The notes beneath the pieces are model-generated. The model was not told the origin of the DNA and did not search any database. It saw nothing but the letters and a program-made list of their open reading frames with translations. Made by a program: the position numbers and the translations under genes. A stretch of DNA of 64,000 nucleotides from Rhexocercosporidium sp. MPI-PUGE-AT-0058 (taxonomy: Eukaryota > Ascomycota > Leotiomycetes > Helotiales), in contig JAGTJL010000032.1 in NCBI GenBank assembly GCA_020746875.1, positions 1 to 64,000 of the forward strand, given 5' to 3'. Shown one piece after another: positions 33,733 to 46,796 of the stretch; the stretch's first letter is position 1; every line of letters begins with the position of its first letter.

Positions 33733-35700
33733 GGTGGGCAGAAGGAAGAGTACAAATGATGTTATGAATAATGATTACATTTTATAGTTAATCCAAAAAT
33801 AACAATATTAATTAATTATGTCCGTATTTAATTTAGTTTCATATGAAACATTCATCGATCGCAGGACTTCTGCAAGTTGGTCTGGAAACCCCCACAAAAG
33901 ATACTATTTGTCCCCTTGTCGCTGGCCAGAGAGAGTTTACAGTACTGTTGTATTTCTCACACGCATCAACAAGGACAGTCAAAAGTTTCCAGTTATCGCA
34001 TTTACTATAACTACCAGCCTTTCTATCTCATTCTTTTCTCACTTCATTCTATCACTGTCGGCTTCACTGCCACTCTACCCAACGTCGCCATTTTGAATCC
34101 CCCATTTATTACACCCCACGCCAGATATTGGTCTCAAAGCAGAAGATATTTCGATTTGCTATCGTCCTTATATCACCTTCAAACCAAACTAGCCTCTCCA
34201 CAGTCGAAGGCGCAATCAAATCTCCGCTCTGCCATGCACTACTCGCGTTCCATGAAAATGAAGTTTGGCAACAACAGTGTGAGGTTGACTGTCCCACATT
34301 TATTGACGGCTTGAGATTTATATACAGCTTTTGTCTTCTACAAAAAATTTTAATATCGCATTTCGTAACAAATTGTATTTTTAGTAAATTAGAGTCCGGA
34401 AAGTAGGACCGGATAAGTTTTCACCAATCACAGTTAACTTCTATAGTACATCCTCGTCTGTCGATCTTTCATTTTGACTTCTTTTTTGACATCAAACTAT
34501 CTCCCTAGCTATAAAGGTACCCTCATTCATGTGAAAATCCGATCCTATATTAATCTATTGAAGAGAAAAAATTACCTCTGGAAATATAGTGCGTTGATAG
34601 TACTGATATATTGAATCCCTCTTAGCATGTCCTGAGAAGATACGCAATTTTAAGTTATGGGCGTCCTACTCATTCCATCATTTATTTTTGCTCTTTATCA
34701 AAATACTGTCACCGCCGGAACATACACCATCCTTGAAACTCATGAGTAGAGGTATCGTCATTTCAATTCTCGCTATCATCCTTGAATTTGCTCGTGTCTG
34801 TTCATCTTCGTCTCTGCTTTCTCGATATCTCACAAAGTAAAAATACCTCGATCAGCATTTCCCATACCGGGAACTTCTCTACATCTAACCCCGAATCCAG
34901 ACGAAAATTGTGTGGAGAATCTACCATACATCCCGCTTGCACACAGCATCTGTAGTCCAAAAAGTGTCGTTGAATTGGTCTAGTGTTTCGTCAGAATTGT
35001 GCTCTTCGGTTTATATAATTAGGCGTCAGTTATTGAATCCGAAATGGAAAACATCTAATCTTTCTCGTTATTTTCGCGTTCCACCAGGACGCCAAACGAA
35101 AGGTTGCAGTGAATTGCAAGAAGTATTGGCGTAGGAGATGTGGATTCCCTCATCAAGTCCATCGTGGACAAATTCTCGTTTTGCATGAAATCTAGATCAT
35201 GTACCCTGTAGGTTATACATTTTTCGTTTTTCAGATGCCAAGGAGCCCGATGGGTAAACCAAATGGGTTTGACGGGTGCATAGTCACCGTCACTAGAGGG
35301 ATTGTCACCGAGCTTTTCCACTGTCATCTTTCGCTTCCCGTGACTTCTGACTAAATCCATCATCCTGCCCGCTTTTCTAGAAAGGTAACCTGTCATCATG
35401 ACCTGGCTATCTCTTATTATCATTTCTGCAGCCGGTAACATTCAACTCCTCTGGAAAATTTCTCTGCTCAGAACATCGTCCATCTTGGAATCCTGGTTGC
35501 TTTTGCAAGCCCTGTGTTTCGGGGTGGCGTTGCTGTTTATTTCATCAAAGCGCGGGGCAATGTAGCGAATCTCACAAAGAATTAATACGAAAAGATCAAA
35601 GGAGACAGTACTGGTCGCTGTTCAGATTTCAATTCTTGGAGCTCGAAATCCTGTTTTCATTCCACGAAGTAGTTTTATCTATCATCAACATCATCTCGTT
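33733..35700. other. Intergenic between convergent GH3 and sedolisin genes
   Basis: AT-biased, no supported gene in about 2 kb. It should contain the 3' ends of both flanking transcripts. Confidence 0.5.
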
Positions 35701-38166
35701 TTAGATGGCCATCAACACTTTCTGCAGGATAGGGAAGATGGGCGAGCTAGGATTAAAGTTAGTTTTGTCCATATGATTTTTGAGGATAGAACGAGGAAAG
35801 CTTACCCAAGTCCAGTAACAGGATCCCAGCCCTTAGCAGCAGGGAAACCGGGACCCCCACATCCAGGATTGCTGCCGGATGTGATATCGGTGAAGGCTTC
35901 TGGGTGTTGATACTACGAGACAATGTCAGTTTATCCTCGCGTGACTTCAAGATAAGGCAAAGGACACATACCAAAACAGGATGAATGAAACCAACGGTGT
36001 TCTTGCCTGCAGCAATTCTTTCCTCGTTGACCAAATTCAAGACTGCTCCCCAAACAGGCGCAGACAACGAAGTCCCCCCGGCCAACCACCAAGAGCCGTT
36101 GTTGTAAATGACCTGTCTATCACCAACAGCTCCAACATCCGGGTAAGCGCGTCCACCATGGTGATAAAGACCCCCAGTGACATTGCTGAAGTCGCCGTTC
36201 TGGACATAATGATGATATCCCGAGAAGCCGAGCGTACCTTCCACCTGGTCGAAATACGCATCAACAGCATCACGTTGATAGCTTGGGATGCCGAAGACAT
36301 TGGAGAAGCCGCCTCCGCTAGCGAAGCGAGCGGTTGCAACTTCGTGGAGTTTCTCGCCTGCGACAGGGACGGTGGAGGGATTGAGACGGTCCCATTCTGT
36401 GCTGCCGACGGAAAGGACGTAGGGGCATGAGGAGGCGTAGTCGGGATCGAGAATCTTGCCGGAGGCGCCGTTGCAGGTTTTGCCACCAACACCGGAATCA
36501 CCAGATGACATTACGATGGTGACACCTTGGAGGGCGAGTTTCATCCATTCGTTGCATTGGCGCTTGATGTAGTAGTCTGGCAAGGTGGCCTCACTTCCTC
36601 CGTAAGAGATTGAAATCACATTGGTCTAGAATTGTTAGTTTTTTCATCCGTTTGCGATTGGGGCTGGTGGAGCAACTTACGGGCTTGTAAACACCGCATT
36701 GGAGTTGACCCTTGTATCCGCCTGGGTTGGGATCGGGGTAGACGGGGTCGAGACACTCCTTTACTTTGCAGTTTCCAGTCTCTCCGAATGCACTGTAGGT
36801 GCAGTAGCTACCATCAATGGCATCGAGGAAATCTATGATAATTTGTTTAGGACTTGGAACTCTGGTTGGTCAGAATGCGGCACTCACTGTTCCAGAATCC
36901 GTTGTAACCTCCATTGAACTCGTAGTACTCATCATCTTCCTGGAAGAGGACAAGTCCTTGAGGGTAGATGAGTGGCCCGGCAGCATCGAAATCGAGAGCT
37001 GCTTCAAGAGCATCTGTGGTTACGAAGTCAGGTGTATCTTCTGTGGCTCCAATTGCACCGTCGATGAGACGCTCTTCTGGGTAAGTGCCGTTGGGGATGT
37101 GACTACACCTTAATTAGAGGCGCGACGAAAATTACAAAGAAGATTAAACTTACGGGTAGAGCTTGCTGTAGTAAACATCAAGATCGGCTCTACTGTAATG
37201 AACATCAATACTCTCATAGATACCGAGCTTGTTTCCGGGTGCAGACTTGCTGGCTTCCGGAATGTCGTACTGAACTGCAAAAATTTCAGATACGATATCA
37301 GGAAAAGCAACACTGATCAAGCCTACCTCTGGTGCAATCAGCTGTAACATAAATATCACAGTTAGTCGCATTTGTCTGAGGGAACCCAGGAAGCTTAGTG
37401 ATGAATGGCTTGGCGCCTCCGGCGCTCAGAGTGCTCCCGAAACGCTTGGAGAGCTCATTACCAGCGCTGATCTTGGCATTTCGTTGACGAAGTCTGGTAC
37501 CGGGAGTGATATAGTCAACATGCTCTTGAATGTGAGTTGGAATGTGGTATTCCTCGGTCGATACATCATGAACACCAGATGAGTGCTCCCAGAGGTAGAA
37601 GTCGGCGAACAGCAGGTTGTCGGCTTCCTCGGCAGTTGCATCGAATTGAATCCACTTTTAACATGGATTAGCTTTACCAGGTACTAACTAAGATAGCAAG
37701 GTCTTACCTGCTTGTTGGCGGATGGTGCACATCGATCAGCACTGATACCAGAGGAGGTAAGCCATTCAATAACTGCATCGGTGGAAGATTGATGGGGAGC
37801 AAAGAACTCGATGACTTCTTCCGGAGTCATGTGGTTGCTATAACTTGCTGAGCCTGGTGTGGAACTGAAATGGAAATGAGTGATTGGTTCTCGGCTGGTA
37901 GATTCTGTCCCTTACATCTCCATCAACTTGTTGTGACCAGCCTCAAGGTTGTGTTGCTTCAAACCAATTCGCATTGGAAAGATCTGGCTCCTTGGCACCT
38001 TAGACTTTTTTACCCATTGTTGACCCCATTGAGGCAAATGGCGCTCGTGCAAACTGTGTGATGCTGGAATCTCTCTCTTGGTCCCAATTGAGTTTGAAAT
38101 GGGGCTTGCCATCGTCCCAAGGACGAGGCCACTGGCCAAAACGGTAACGAGGGAGCGCATCAACAT
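35701..38166 (-). CDS. Secreted sedolisin-type serine carboxyl peptidase (S53; 676 aa, nine exons)
   Basis: Tripeptidyl-peptidase-like protease active at acidic pH. Exons: 38166-37916, 37864-37708, 37654-37327, 37274-37154, 37102-36888, 36832-36681, 36625-35972, 35912-35806 and 35746-35701. All eight introns are 51-59 nt with GT..AG borders, and the phases join without a gap. The signal peptide is MLMRSLVTVLASGLVLGTMA. A pro-kumamolisin activation domain follows, with HMTPEEVIEFF and a long linker. The catalytic triad is visible as Glu318 and Asp322 (LEAALDFD) and Ser594 (GGTSLSAP). The oxyanion Asp451 lies in SSGDSG. The C-terminal calcium-site region (GWDPVTGLG) is split by the last intron. 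The first Met of two close ones was chosen. A complete, probably functional enzyme for external protein digestion. Confidence 0.92.
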
Positions 38167-39030
38167 GGTGCCTGAGAAAACGAGGTAACAAGTCGAGTGA
38201 ACGAGAGTTGACAACTCAATCTCTCCCGGGTTATCACAAATATTTTATATCTCTCTGTCCCATTCATGATCACGTCTTGAAGATGGCAACTTGGGACCGG
38301 CATGCCGTAGGAAGGCACATCACCTGTCTTCCTGATCCGAAGCGGAAGGTCGTAATTGTTACCACCTATCCACCTTCTCGAAAGCGTTCGTGTGGAGGCG
38401 TCTAGCGGCGGAAGTGGTGATCCTCGAAATATGATAAGCTTTGCTAAGCTTCCTTAGGCAGGTATTGGTGGAGGATAAGCTTTCTTGGAATTGATCGGGG
38501 TGGAAATTGGCTCAATATTATGCAAGAGTTGTGCCTTGCAGAATGCACAGGGTTGAGGTTCCTCTGATTGTGGCGTGAGATTGGTAGGACGAGGCGAGGA
38601 TGGAGATAATAGCCATCTCGCTTAGTAGCTTTCCGGTAAGCATCCCTGAGGAGGTGTGTGAACCTTGTATTTGCGTTCCTAGCAGTTAATTGAAGTTTCT
38701 ATCAAAAGCTGAAAGCCTCGTCGAGTCTCTGGATCAACGTCAATCCAATTCCACGAGCTCGGAAACAAGAGGTGAATCTAAGGTCACGTGGTGCCTCTGA
38801 GCTTCTCTGCACCAGCTCCTACTCAGGTCTGTAAGTATTGTTTAGTACAGTCTCTAAAAGCTCCTATCGTAGCTCCTTGCCCACAATTCTATCCACTAGA
38901 GTAAGTTTAATTTTCACAAGGTAATATACTTAGGACTGAGAAAAGACTTTCCCAGCTGACCATTCAGACGAGACGTGGCCATCCACATCACAATTATACG
39001 AGAAACCTAAACATATTCCCCTCCCCATTC
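38167..39030. other. Sedolisin promoter region and intergenic DNA
   Basis: Upstream flank of the leftward protease gene, with no gene of its own. AAGCTTTGCTAAGCTTCC near 38438 is a small imperfect palindrome. Confidence 0.45.
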
Positions 39031-40287
39031 TCAAACCATTCCTTTTTCCTTCTTCGACCAAGCTTTCAAAAAAAGGTCCCTCGTAATCCGCACCACCTCC
39101 TCGCCCTCAGACACCCACCCCGCAATCGGTCCAAAAGCAAGCAAATGTACCCCGACCTGAATCGCATTCCTCCATTTCTGCTCTTCACTCAACGCTCCCA
39201 GACCTTCTACATAACCTTGAGCTATCCAAACTCCTATATCTATGTCCTTGTAGAGCTTGAATGCGAAGAGTTCGCCAAGCATCTCACCGTGGTCGAGCGA
39301 GGGGGGGGCCGAGTTGGTCTTGTTCCCAGTCTATGATTAGGACTGGTTTTTGAGTTTTCAAAAGCTCTTCGATTGGCGTATCAGTGGTCAAGATACTTTC
39401 GGTTCATTAGCCGGCGGTCACAAATAGAGGATAGGGCGGTGAGAGAATATTTACGTACTTCCCGGGACGAACATCCCCATGTATAACATTCAGGTTTCTC
39501 CTCGTCCATCTCTCTCAATGCCATCTCCTTCATTTCCGCAAAAGCCTCCTTCACCTCCTCCAAGATCTCAGGGAGTTGGCTAACCCGTTCGAGCAACCAG
39601 TCGTAATTGATCAATCATATGCTTCAAGCTCTACATTTGAGTATTCTCCTTCAGCGACTCGCGGAACTTTGCATCTGCATTCCGATGGAAAGCAGCGACG
39701 TACTGTCCGAGTGCTTTGCCGAGAGCGTGGTATTAAATTTGAGTAGTTTGAGAGGTAGGTGATGACAATTGGGAATAAATATAGGCTTTAAGATGGTAGA
39801 TTGGGGTAGGTACTCCATGACTTGAGTGTGAGTTGAGCCGTCGAAGAGGTGCAATTTCGGTGTTCTGACAATAGCATTGAATTTGCCCTGCTTTGGTAAG
39901 TCGGCGTTGTCTACTTTTACTGGAACGCGAAAGTCTGCCAGTGCTTTGAAACATTCCGCTTCAATGTTCTAGAAATTGTTAGCGGTCATGGGGTAGAAGA
40001 CTTCCACAGACATCAAGGTCTAGATGAAAATAATGAAACAGCTCACGCATTGAGCAATACTAATCTTATTGGCAGGTGCGACTGCCATGTGCGGTTCTCC
40101 GTGCTTGACAGCTAATTACTTCGGACGAGCCATCTTGGAGTGGAGAGATCAATGTTGCCTTGTAAATGAAGTTCGCTGAGCCGCCTATCAGGGGCGTAAG
40201 CGAATTCAAGGTGTAGGGTGTTGTGTTCAGCCATTTGAATACTTCGGCTTGGATTTCATCTCGGGTCTTAACTGTTGTAGATTCCAT
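39031..40287 (-). pseudogene. Aminoglycoside/choline-kinase-like phosphotransferase, multiply frameshifted
   Basis: Remains of an APH-type small-molecule kinase. Pieces in family order: a start at 40287 with LIGGSANFIYKATL; a shifted KHGEPHMAVAPANK (about 40115-40070); IEAECFKALADF (from about 39963); ALGKALGQYVAAFH (about 39725-39680); the catalytic loop VIHGDVRPGK (about 39490-39460), where the expected Asp is present; LIIDWEQDQLG (about 39345-39310); and a C-terminal helix region ending at 39031. At least four frame changes separate these pieces, including an apparent 4-base AGCT insertion near 40113 and a homopolymer change in the G-run at 39301-39309. One probable intron lies after 40045. 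The frame changes cannot all be introns, so the gene is dead unless homopolymer sequencing errors are involved. Confidence 0.75.
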
Positions 40288-43200
40288 GATGAGAGTGTTT
40301 ACTTGGAAGGTTCTACAGGTTTGTGTATTTGCAGATTGATTTTTTGAATTATTGCTTGCTATGTTGAGGCGTTCGTTGCTTTTTGAACGAGAGTTAGTGA
40401 CAGTTGCCTAGGCCATGCCAAGGTAGGCTTTCTTCTTCAAAATTCCGTCTTCTTTTTATTTAGGATGTCTAGAGTAAGTCAAGGAATAGCTGATCGTACT
40501 GTAATAACGCGTAGGCTATCAGGGGCTAGGCTTGTTCAGGACGTGTAACCGAGCTGTTGTCTAAACGAATTTAGATGCTTGTCCTTTCATCCCTCGATAT
40601 ATCACACAATTTATGTCGTCCCTCTAATTCACTCACGGATCACCTTTAGCACCAATTACTACCAATTCTAGTACCATTGTCACTCGCTCTTACTGTTCGT
40701 TCTGAGAAACAACAGAATTCACGCCACAAAGTTCACATATAATACCAAAACGACGGTCTACTTCCGAGCTTTTAAGACAATTCCCCTTTCACCTCTTCTT
40801 CGTCCTGTTAGATATAGACACGCTCCTCGGATTTGAATAATTGCGATAATCATTCCTCGCTGTGGTAAAATCTCGACGCTAGCATTGATGCTCCGAACCT
40901 TTTGGGAAAGAAAGTTAGTAAGAAGTGAGATATATTGATATGCCCTTTATGACACTAAAGCAGAAGGAAGAGGGGCGAGTAAGATGGATGAAGTATATTT
41001 GGGTGTGTAAATATGACTTATCGCGGATTTCTTCTTGTGAAGACCGAAAGAACACTATTTGTTCGATATCTTGGCTATTGGCTACGGGAATACAGAGAAG
41101 GGAAATTGTCCCTCTATAGAAGAGTGGAAGATTGCTGAATGTGAAATAAATACTGTGCTGCTTTTGATATTTTCAACATTGAGTGTGCTTTTACTAGTGG
41201 GAATCTTGCTGGCAATGAATGGACTCACATGGTTTCCAGCCCCTTTTCTAATGCTCCTTCTCCCACGACTAAGTGGTATTTAACGTCTGTAAAGTCGAGC
41301 TAAAGTAAAAGGGAACAGCCCAGCTAGATTGGATTGTAGTCATATGGGTAGTTCAGATATTGATGGGTATGTTTAAGATGATCAGAGGAGAACCGGGAGA
41401 TGTGAGTAAGGACAGCAATGATCGGGATTGATCACCTGACCGAGATAGGCAATGGGGAAAGGAGACGCAGCGGGGGCTGGATGTAGGATATTCTCAATTC
41501 ATGAAGTCCGATCTTTATTTCTCTGGGGTTTGAAAGGTTTGAAAAAATAGGACTTCTACATGTGATATCCATGTTTGGGTGAATAATGGACAGTGGTCGA
41601 ACTTGGTAGTGATGTTAGAACTGCAGATGAAAATATGACGAGGGAGCAGACTGAAAAAGGCTTGATGTGAAGTACATGCTCCTGCAATTAATACGATGCA
41701 CTTGAATTGGTAAAGATCAAAGAGATGAGTAGCAGGTAGGCATTTTGAAGGGCAATATCTAGAAGTTGGTTGATCACATGACCTAATGTAGAAATCGGTT
41801 CTGAAGAACGACGTAGGACGAAGCCCAAGAAGAAACATCAACAAATAGGATTAGCCGGAGATAGAGAAAACAGAATAAAGTTCTACGCCACGTTGAAAAC
41901 TCAAAACAAATGAAGCAGATGACCAGAATCTGGTAACACAAGACAAGCATCATAAGGCGTCGGCTTAGGCCAGAATGTGGTTTCTAGAAGTATCTCGGAA
42001 CTCGGGGACAAAATATCCGAATACTTCCTCAGCCTCGGAGAGGAAACTTTTATTTCGAATTTTGTGGAAGAATTGGCGAACGGTCAAAACACTCGGGCTT
42101 CCGAGTGGGATCGTGTGATGGCATCTCGTGTCTGTCAGGTAGATGGCTTTCTCATCTCTGAATAATCAATGAACTTCTAGACCTGAAGTGTCGGAGATCC
42201 AGTTAAAGATATTCGCCTCGATGGCTTGACGCCACGGGCTTGGCCGGGAGAGACAAGCACCTGTCCTTGATTTTACCTAGCCACACCACCTTGGCTGACA
42301 GCCTTACTCATCAGTCAGCAGTCTCTCTACTGCACAGGAAAGGCAAAGCAGACAAGCAACCTCCAAGAAGGAGTCCGGCATCTCAACCTCTGGGACGCCA
42401 TGCTCACTGGTTGCTCCTCGGAGCTAAGGTCCGGGATCTTCGGCGCTTGTAGGCACGGAAGAGGAAAAGGGCGGATCCGGATGCAGGATTAGACGAGAAA
42501 AGACGAGAGAGAAGAGAAAGGAGACAGCTGGATGGACTTTTAATTTTTTCTCTGTTTCAGCCCGCCCACCAGGCCTATGACGTAGGATGTGATTATGAGG
42601 ATGGACACGGACAACAACAGCTGCAATCCGGGAGGGATATGAATCGAGCTCGGAAGCCGATGGGGAGGGGGATTGTGATTGGAGGATAAGAATGCCGAGG
42701 ATGGAGCGCGGGAAGGAAAAAGGCTTCTGATTTGCTAGCTGAGCTGGGCAGGGCTGGATCTGGATGATATGACCCTCTCTCTATCTATTTGTTACTTTGT
42801 ACTACTTCGTACTTAGCAGTTACCAAGCACTTACTCTTGTCTGTAATAACTGTAACGGAGTAGGGAACGTGGAGAGACCCGGGAGCTGGGAGCTGGAGCT
42901 GGGAGTGACATCACCCGCAAAGCACTCTCCTCAGGTCCCACATCCCTCCCCTCCCTCATCCACATCCACTCACCAGCCACATCCGTCCTGCTTGTTGACA
43001 TCTGTGACAAGCAAAATCAGGGAATCGCCGGCACAGCATGCATGCCCTGATCAGCAGAAGGGTAATTACTGTAATGAATTATTTTAATCTTATCTTTCCT
43101 CTATTTCTCTCTCTCTCTCCCCCTCTCTTCAACTCCAGCCTCCCATCCATCCTCCCTTCAACCGTCAAGTTCAATTCAATCACTCTTTCAAATCCCGCCC

Positions 43201-43518
43201 TCCACGATTCTCCCCTCCCCCCTCCATCAACCTCACCTCACCGTCGCTGCCCGAGGCTCACCAGCCTTACCGCAACCACACGATCGGCAAGCAAATAGCT
43301 CCGAGAGATCCGCTCCTACAAAGCTCATTCGCCGTTGCATTGGCTATAATCAGCTTCCAGACTTCGGACCAGCTCTCACTTTAGTGATTAATCAGCTTCT
43401 TGCAGACCCGCCCTCGCCTTAAACAAATCCTCAGTCCCGCCGACGACAACCTTTTCTATTCTCCTCTGCTTCTCTTTTTCAACGATACCCAGGATACCCA
43501 CGATACACCGTCGCGATC
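40288..43518. other. Long intergenic region and ErdS 5' leader
   Basis: 3.2 kb without a supported gene. A 74-codon frame at 41059-41283 could encode a hydrophobic helix, but nothing else supports it. From about 42900 the DNA becomes pyrimidine-rich, with CT repeats at 43098-43130, typical of promoters and leaders of highly expressed fungal housekeeping genes. A direct repeat of CCCAGGATAC-like units sits at 43484-43505 just before the start codon. Confidence 0.5.
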
Positions 43519-46500
43519 ATGTCCTTCCTCAAGAAACCCTTCCGCAAGCTGAAGGATATTGGCCATATCACCAGCGATTCCCTGCCGAACAAGACGGATA
43601 CCGATAGCACCTCGAATAAATCCTCCACACCAGGCACTGGCACACCGACCAATGGCCAGGTTAACGGGAATGGCAAGACTGGCAATGGCTCAGATGTGGA
43701 CTCCAGACGCCAGAGTCGAGAAATCATCAATGCCGAGCGAGAACGTCGAAGTTTGGACAAGCAGCGAGTCAAGGCGGAGACCAGGAAGCGCGAGACAATG
43801 GCCAGAATAGAAGACGAGAAGTTCTTGGAGGAAGGGCCTTCAGATATGACGAGACTGTACAAACCATTCAGTATGAACATGAGCAAGAATTGGAACCATG
43901 AGAACCGGGTCTTGTTCAAGAATCTAGATTTCGAGAGTAGGTGCCTCTATTTGGGATGTGTGGGTTTGGCTGACTGACAACCCGCAGAAATGGAAGGCAA
44001 GGTTATTTCCTTCCGAGCCCGAATCCACACCCTCCGCCGCCTCAGTGCCAAATTGGTATTCATCGTATTCCGCCAGCAGACAATGACCATTCAGGGAGTT
44101 CTGCAGAGTTTCAAGCCAGTCGAAGAATTGCAAAGTCTGTTTTCCAGCCCCTCCATCCATTGCCCCACTAACCTTTCCTGCAGAGGATGAAGACAACAAA
44201 GGCACGATTTCCGAACAGATGGTCCGAAGCGTCGAACACTACCCCAGCGAAACAATCGTCGTCGTACATGCGAAGTTGCGGAAGGCTATGAAGAGAGTCA
44301 AGAATGCAACGGTTCATGATTACGAATTGGAGGTGTATGAGGTTCACAAGGTGGGGAATTTGACCGAGCACGTCCCATTTACTGTGTACGATGCCGAGAA
44401 TATCAATCGTGATAGGGATGATGTGGAGGATGACGACGATGCCGAGTCTTCGCTCTATCCTTCTGCTGCAGATACCCCGAAGGATACACCTAGGGATACG
44501 CCCAAGGTGGGAACGCCGCGATCCTCCACAGATATGATTCGAGCTTCTACGGACATCATTCGAAGATCAACCATTGGGCGGGGTTCTGCAGACAAGAGTC
44601 GCAGTAAGTGTTTTTCTGGCAGAATTTAGTGCTCTACTAACCTTAACAGCGAGTATGGATGTTTTCAGATCTCAGAGATCACTCCCCCAAAGAGTGCGTC
44701 TCAACAACCGTATTGTTGATCTTCGAACTGCTCCCTCTCAAGCCATTTTCCGCATTCAATCCGGAATCTGCAATTTGTTCCGTACATATCTTGATGGCCA
44801 AGGCTTCATCGAAATTCATACTCCCAAGCTCCAAGGTGGTGCAACAGAATCTGGGGCTTCAGTCTTCGAATTGAACTATTTCGGACGACCTGCATTTCTG
44901 GCCCAATCTCCTCAATTGGCCAAACAAATGGCCATTGCGGCAGATTTCGAGCGTGTCTATGAAGTTGGGCCCGTTTTCCGTGCCGAGGACAGTAACACAC
45001 CAAGACATTTGACTGAATACACTGGATTGGATTTAGAGATGGCTTTGGAGGAGCATTACCACGAGGCTTTGGATATTATTGATGGCATGTTCAAGAATTT
45101 GTGGAAGGGTATCTATGAACGCTACCAACCGGAGATCGATGTAATTTCGGAATTCTACCCACAAGAGAGGGTGATGTGGTTGGAAGAGACGCCTCGCATT
45201 AAGTTTGCTGATGGTGTTAAACTTCTGATTGAAGATGGCTGGGTCGATGAAGAGGGTAATCCACCAAAGGATACCGAGGATTTGGCGACCAGAGCGGAGA
45301 TCCGACTGGGTGCTATTGTTAGAGAGAAGTACAAGACGGATTACTACATCTTGGATAAATTCCCCGCTTCCGCAAGACCATTTTACACGATGCCCGATCC
45401 TGGAGACAACAGATACACCAATTCTTTCGATATTTTCATGAGAGGACAAGAAATTCTTTCCGGTGGTCAGCGTATCCATGATGCTAAATTCCTGGAGAAG
45501 AACCTGAAAGCCAAGGGAATCCACCCCGATTCGATGATAGAATATCTTGAAGGTTTCCGATGGGGTGCTCCACCGCATGCTGGTTGTGGTATTGGTCTTG
45601 AGCGTCTCACATATCTCTTCCTCAACCTGGGCAACATCAGATTGGCATCTCTCTTCCCAAGAGACCCCAAGTCTCTACCAGCTCAACCGCCAAAGTTGAG
45701 ACTCCGTCACGAAGACGCCAGCACCACCAACCCACCATGGGAACAGAAGGACTACGAGGACTCTGAGGAAGACACATCCGAAGAAGCGATGAACGGCATC
45801 GCAGAACGCAAACACAAATTCCAACCCATCGAAAAGCTGATCGCCAACTATGGCGATGCCGCCAACACATCCTGGCTCGATAACCGCTACCAAGTCTGGC
45901 GTCACCCCTCCACAGGTGCAGCTCAAGGATATATCATCCACAACAACTTCGCCATCGCGGTCGGTGAGCCACTCTGTGCCAAATCGCAATATCCACAAAT
46001 CATCTCCGCCTACCTGCAATTCCTCAAGGAAGAGCACAAAGAACTGAAACCTCTTTGGATGATCGCTGGGCCACAGGTAGAAGAATACCTTGGAGAGAAA
46101 TTCCTTTGGCGAACACTCGGCTGCATCGCAGAAGAGCGTACCGATCCCCGCAACAACCCAGCCTCGAAAGACAAAGATCTTGCCCGCAAGATCCGTCACG
46201 CTGAAGCTGAAGGCGTCAAGGAAATCGATCTTCCATTTGGCGAGCCCCTTCCCGAAGACTTCCGCGCCAAAATCGACGCTCGGGTCGAAGACTGGAAGAA
46301 GGGCCGCAAGGGCACGCAAGTGCATCTCACCCAAATCAGACCCTGGGTCGACCAGGAGCACAGACGCTACTACTACTCCCAGACCTCCGACGGAATCATC
46401 CAAGCCATCGTCGTGCTACACCAACTCTCCCCACAGAACGGATACCAAGTGAAATTTTCACTCGAGTTTCCCGGCGCCCCGTCCGGCACCATCGAATCGC

Positions 46501-46796
46501 TCATCCTGCACTCTCTCCGTAACGTCGCTGCCGCGGACCCGGAATGCAAACAGGTCACTTTCGGCACAGGTGCGATGCCTACGCTTGAGGGAGGGAGAAA
46601 TTTGGGCAAGACGAAGACGAAGGCGCTAAGGAAGGCGTATGAGACTATTAATAAGCAGTTCAAGTTGACCAATAAGAGTGAGTTCCGCGAGAAGATGGGG
46701 GTGAGGAATGACCCTGTTTATGTTTGTTACCCGAGAGGTGGGCTGGGTGCGGGCGGGATTAGGGCGATTATGGGGTTCTTGGAGGAGGAGGGTTAG
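43519..46796 (+). CDS. erdS: Aspartyl-tRNA synthetase fused to DUF2156: ergosteryl-aspartate synthase (ErdS-type; 1043 aa)
   Basis: Exons 43519-43936, 43988-44134, 44184-44603 and 44650-46796 form one frame. Residues 1-130 are a charged lead. An OB-fold anticodon-binding domain follows (around KVISFRARIHTLRR), interrupted by an acidic/Thr-Pro insertion. The class II AspRS core carries motif 2 (FRAEDSNTPRHLTEYTGLDLEM) and motif 3 (GCGIGLERLTYLF, about residue 640). From about residue 717 a DUF2156 aminoacyl-transferase domain begins (LIANYGDAANTSWLDNRYQVW), with GYIIHNNFAIAVGEPLC and a terminal PRGGLGAGG. In the known ErdS system the synthetase makes Asp-tRNA and DUF2156 transfers aspartate to ergosterol, giving ergosteryl-3beta-O-L-aspartate. 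The fusion itself is diagnostic. The cytosolic AspRS for translation is expected to be a separate gene. Confidence 0.93.

Noticed and set aside
34109..34406. Overlapping frames on both strands after the GH3 gene
   Set aside because: Mutual shadows with no motif in AT-biased DNA.
41059..41283. 74-codon hydrophobic frame
   Set aside because: Could be one membrane helix, but no homologue is recognised and no splice or promoter context supports it.
45675..46403. 242-codon minus-strand frame
   Set aside because: Exact antisense of the DUF2156 region of the ErdS-type gene.
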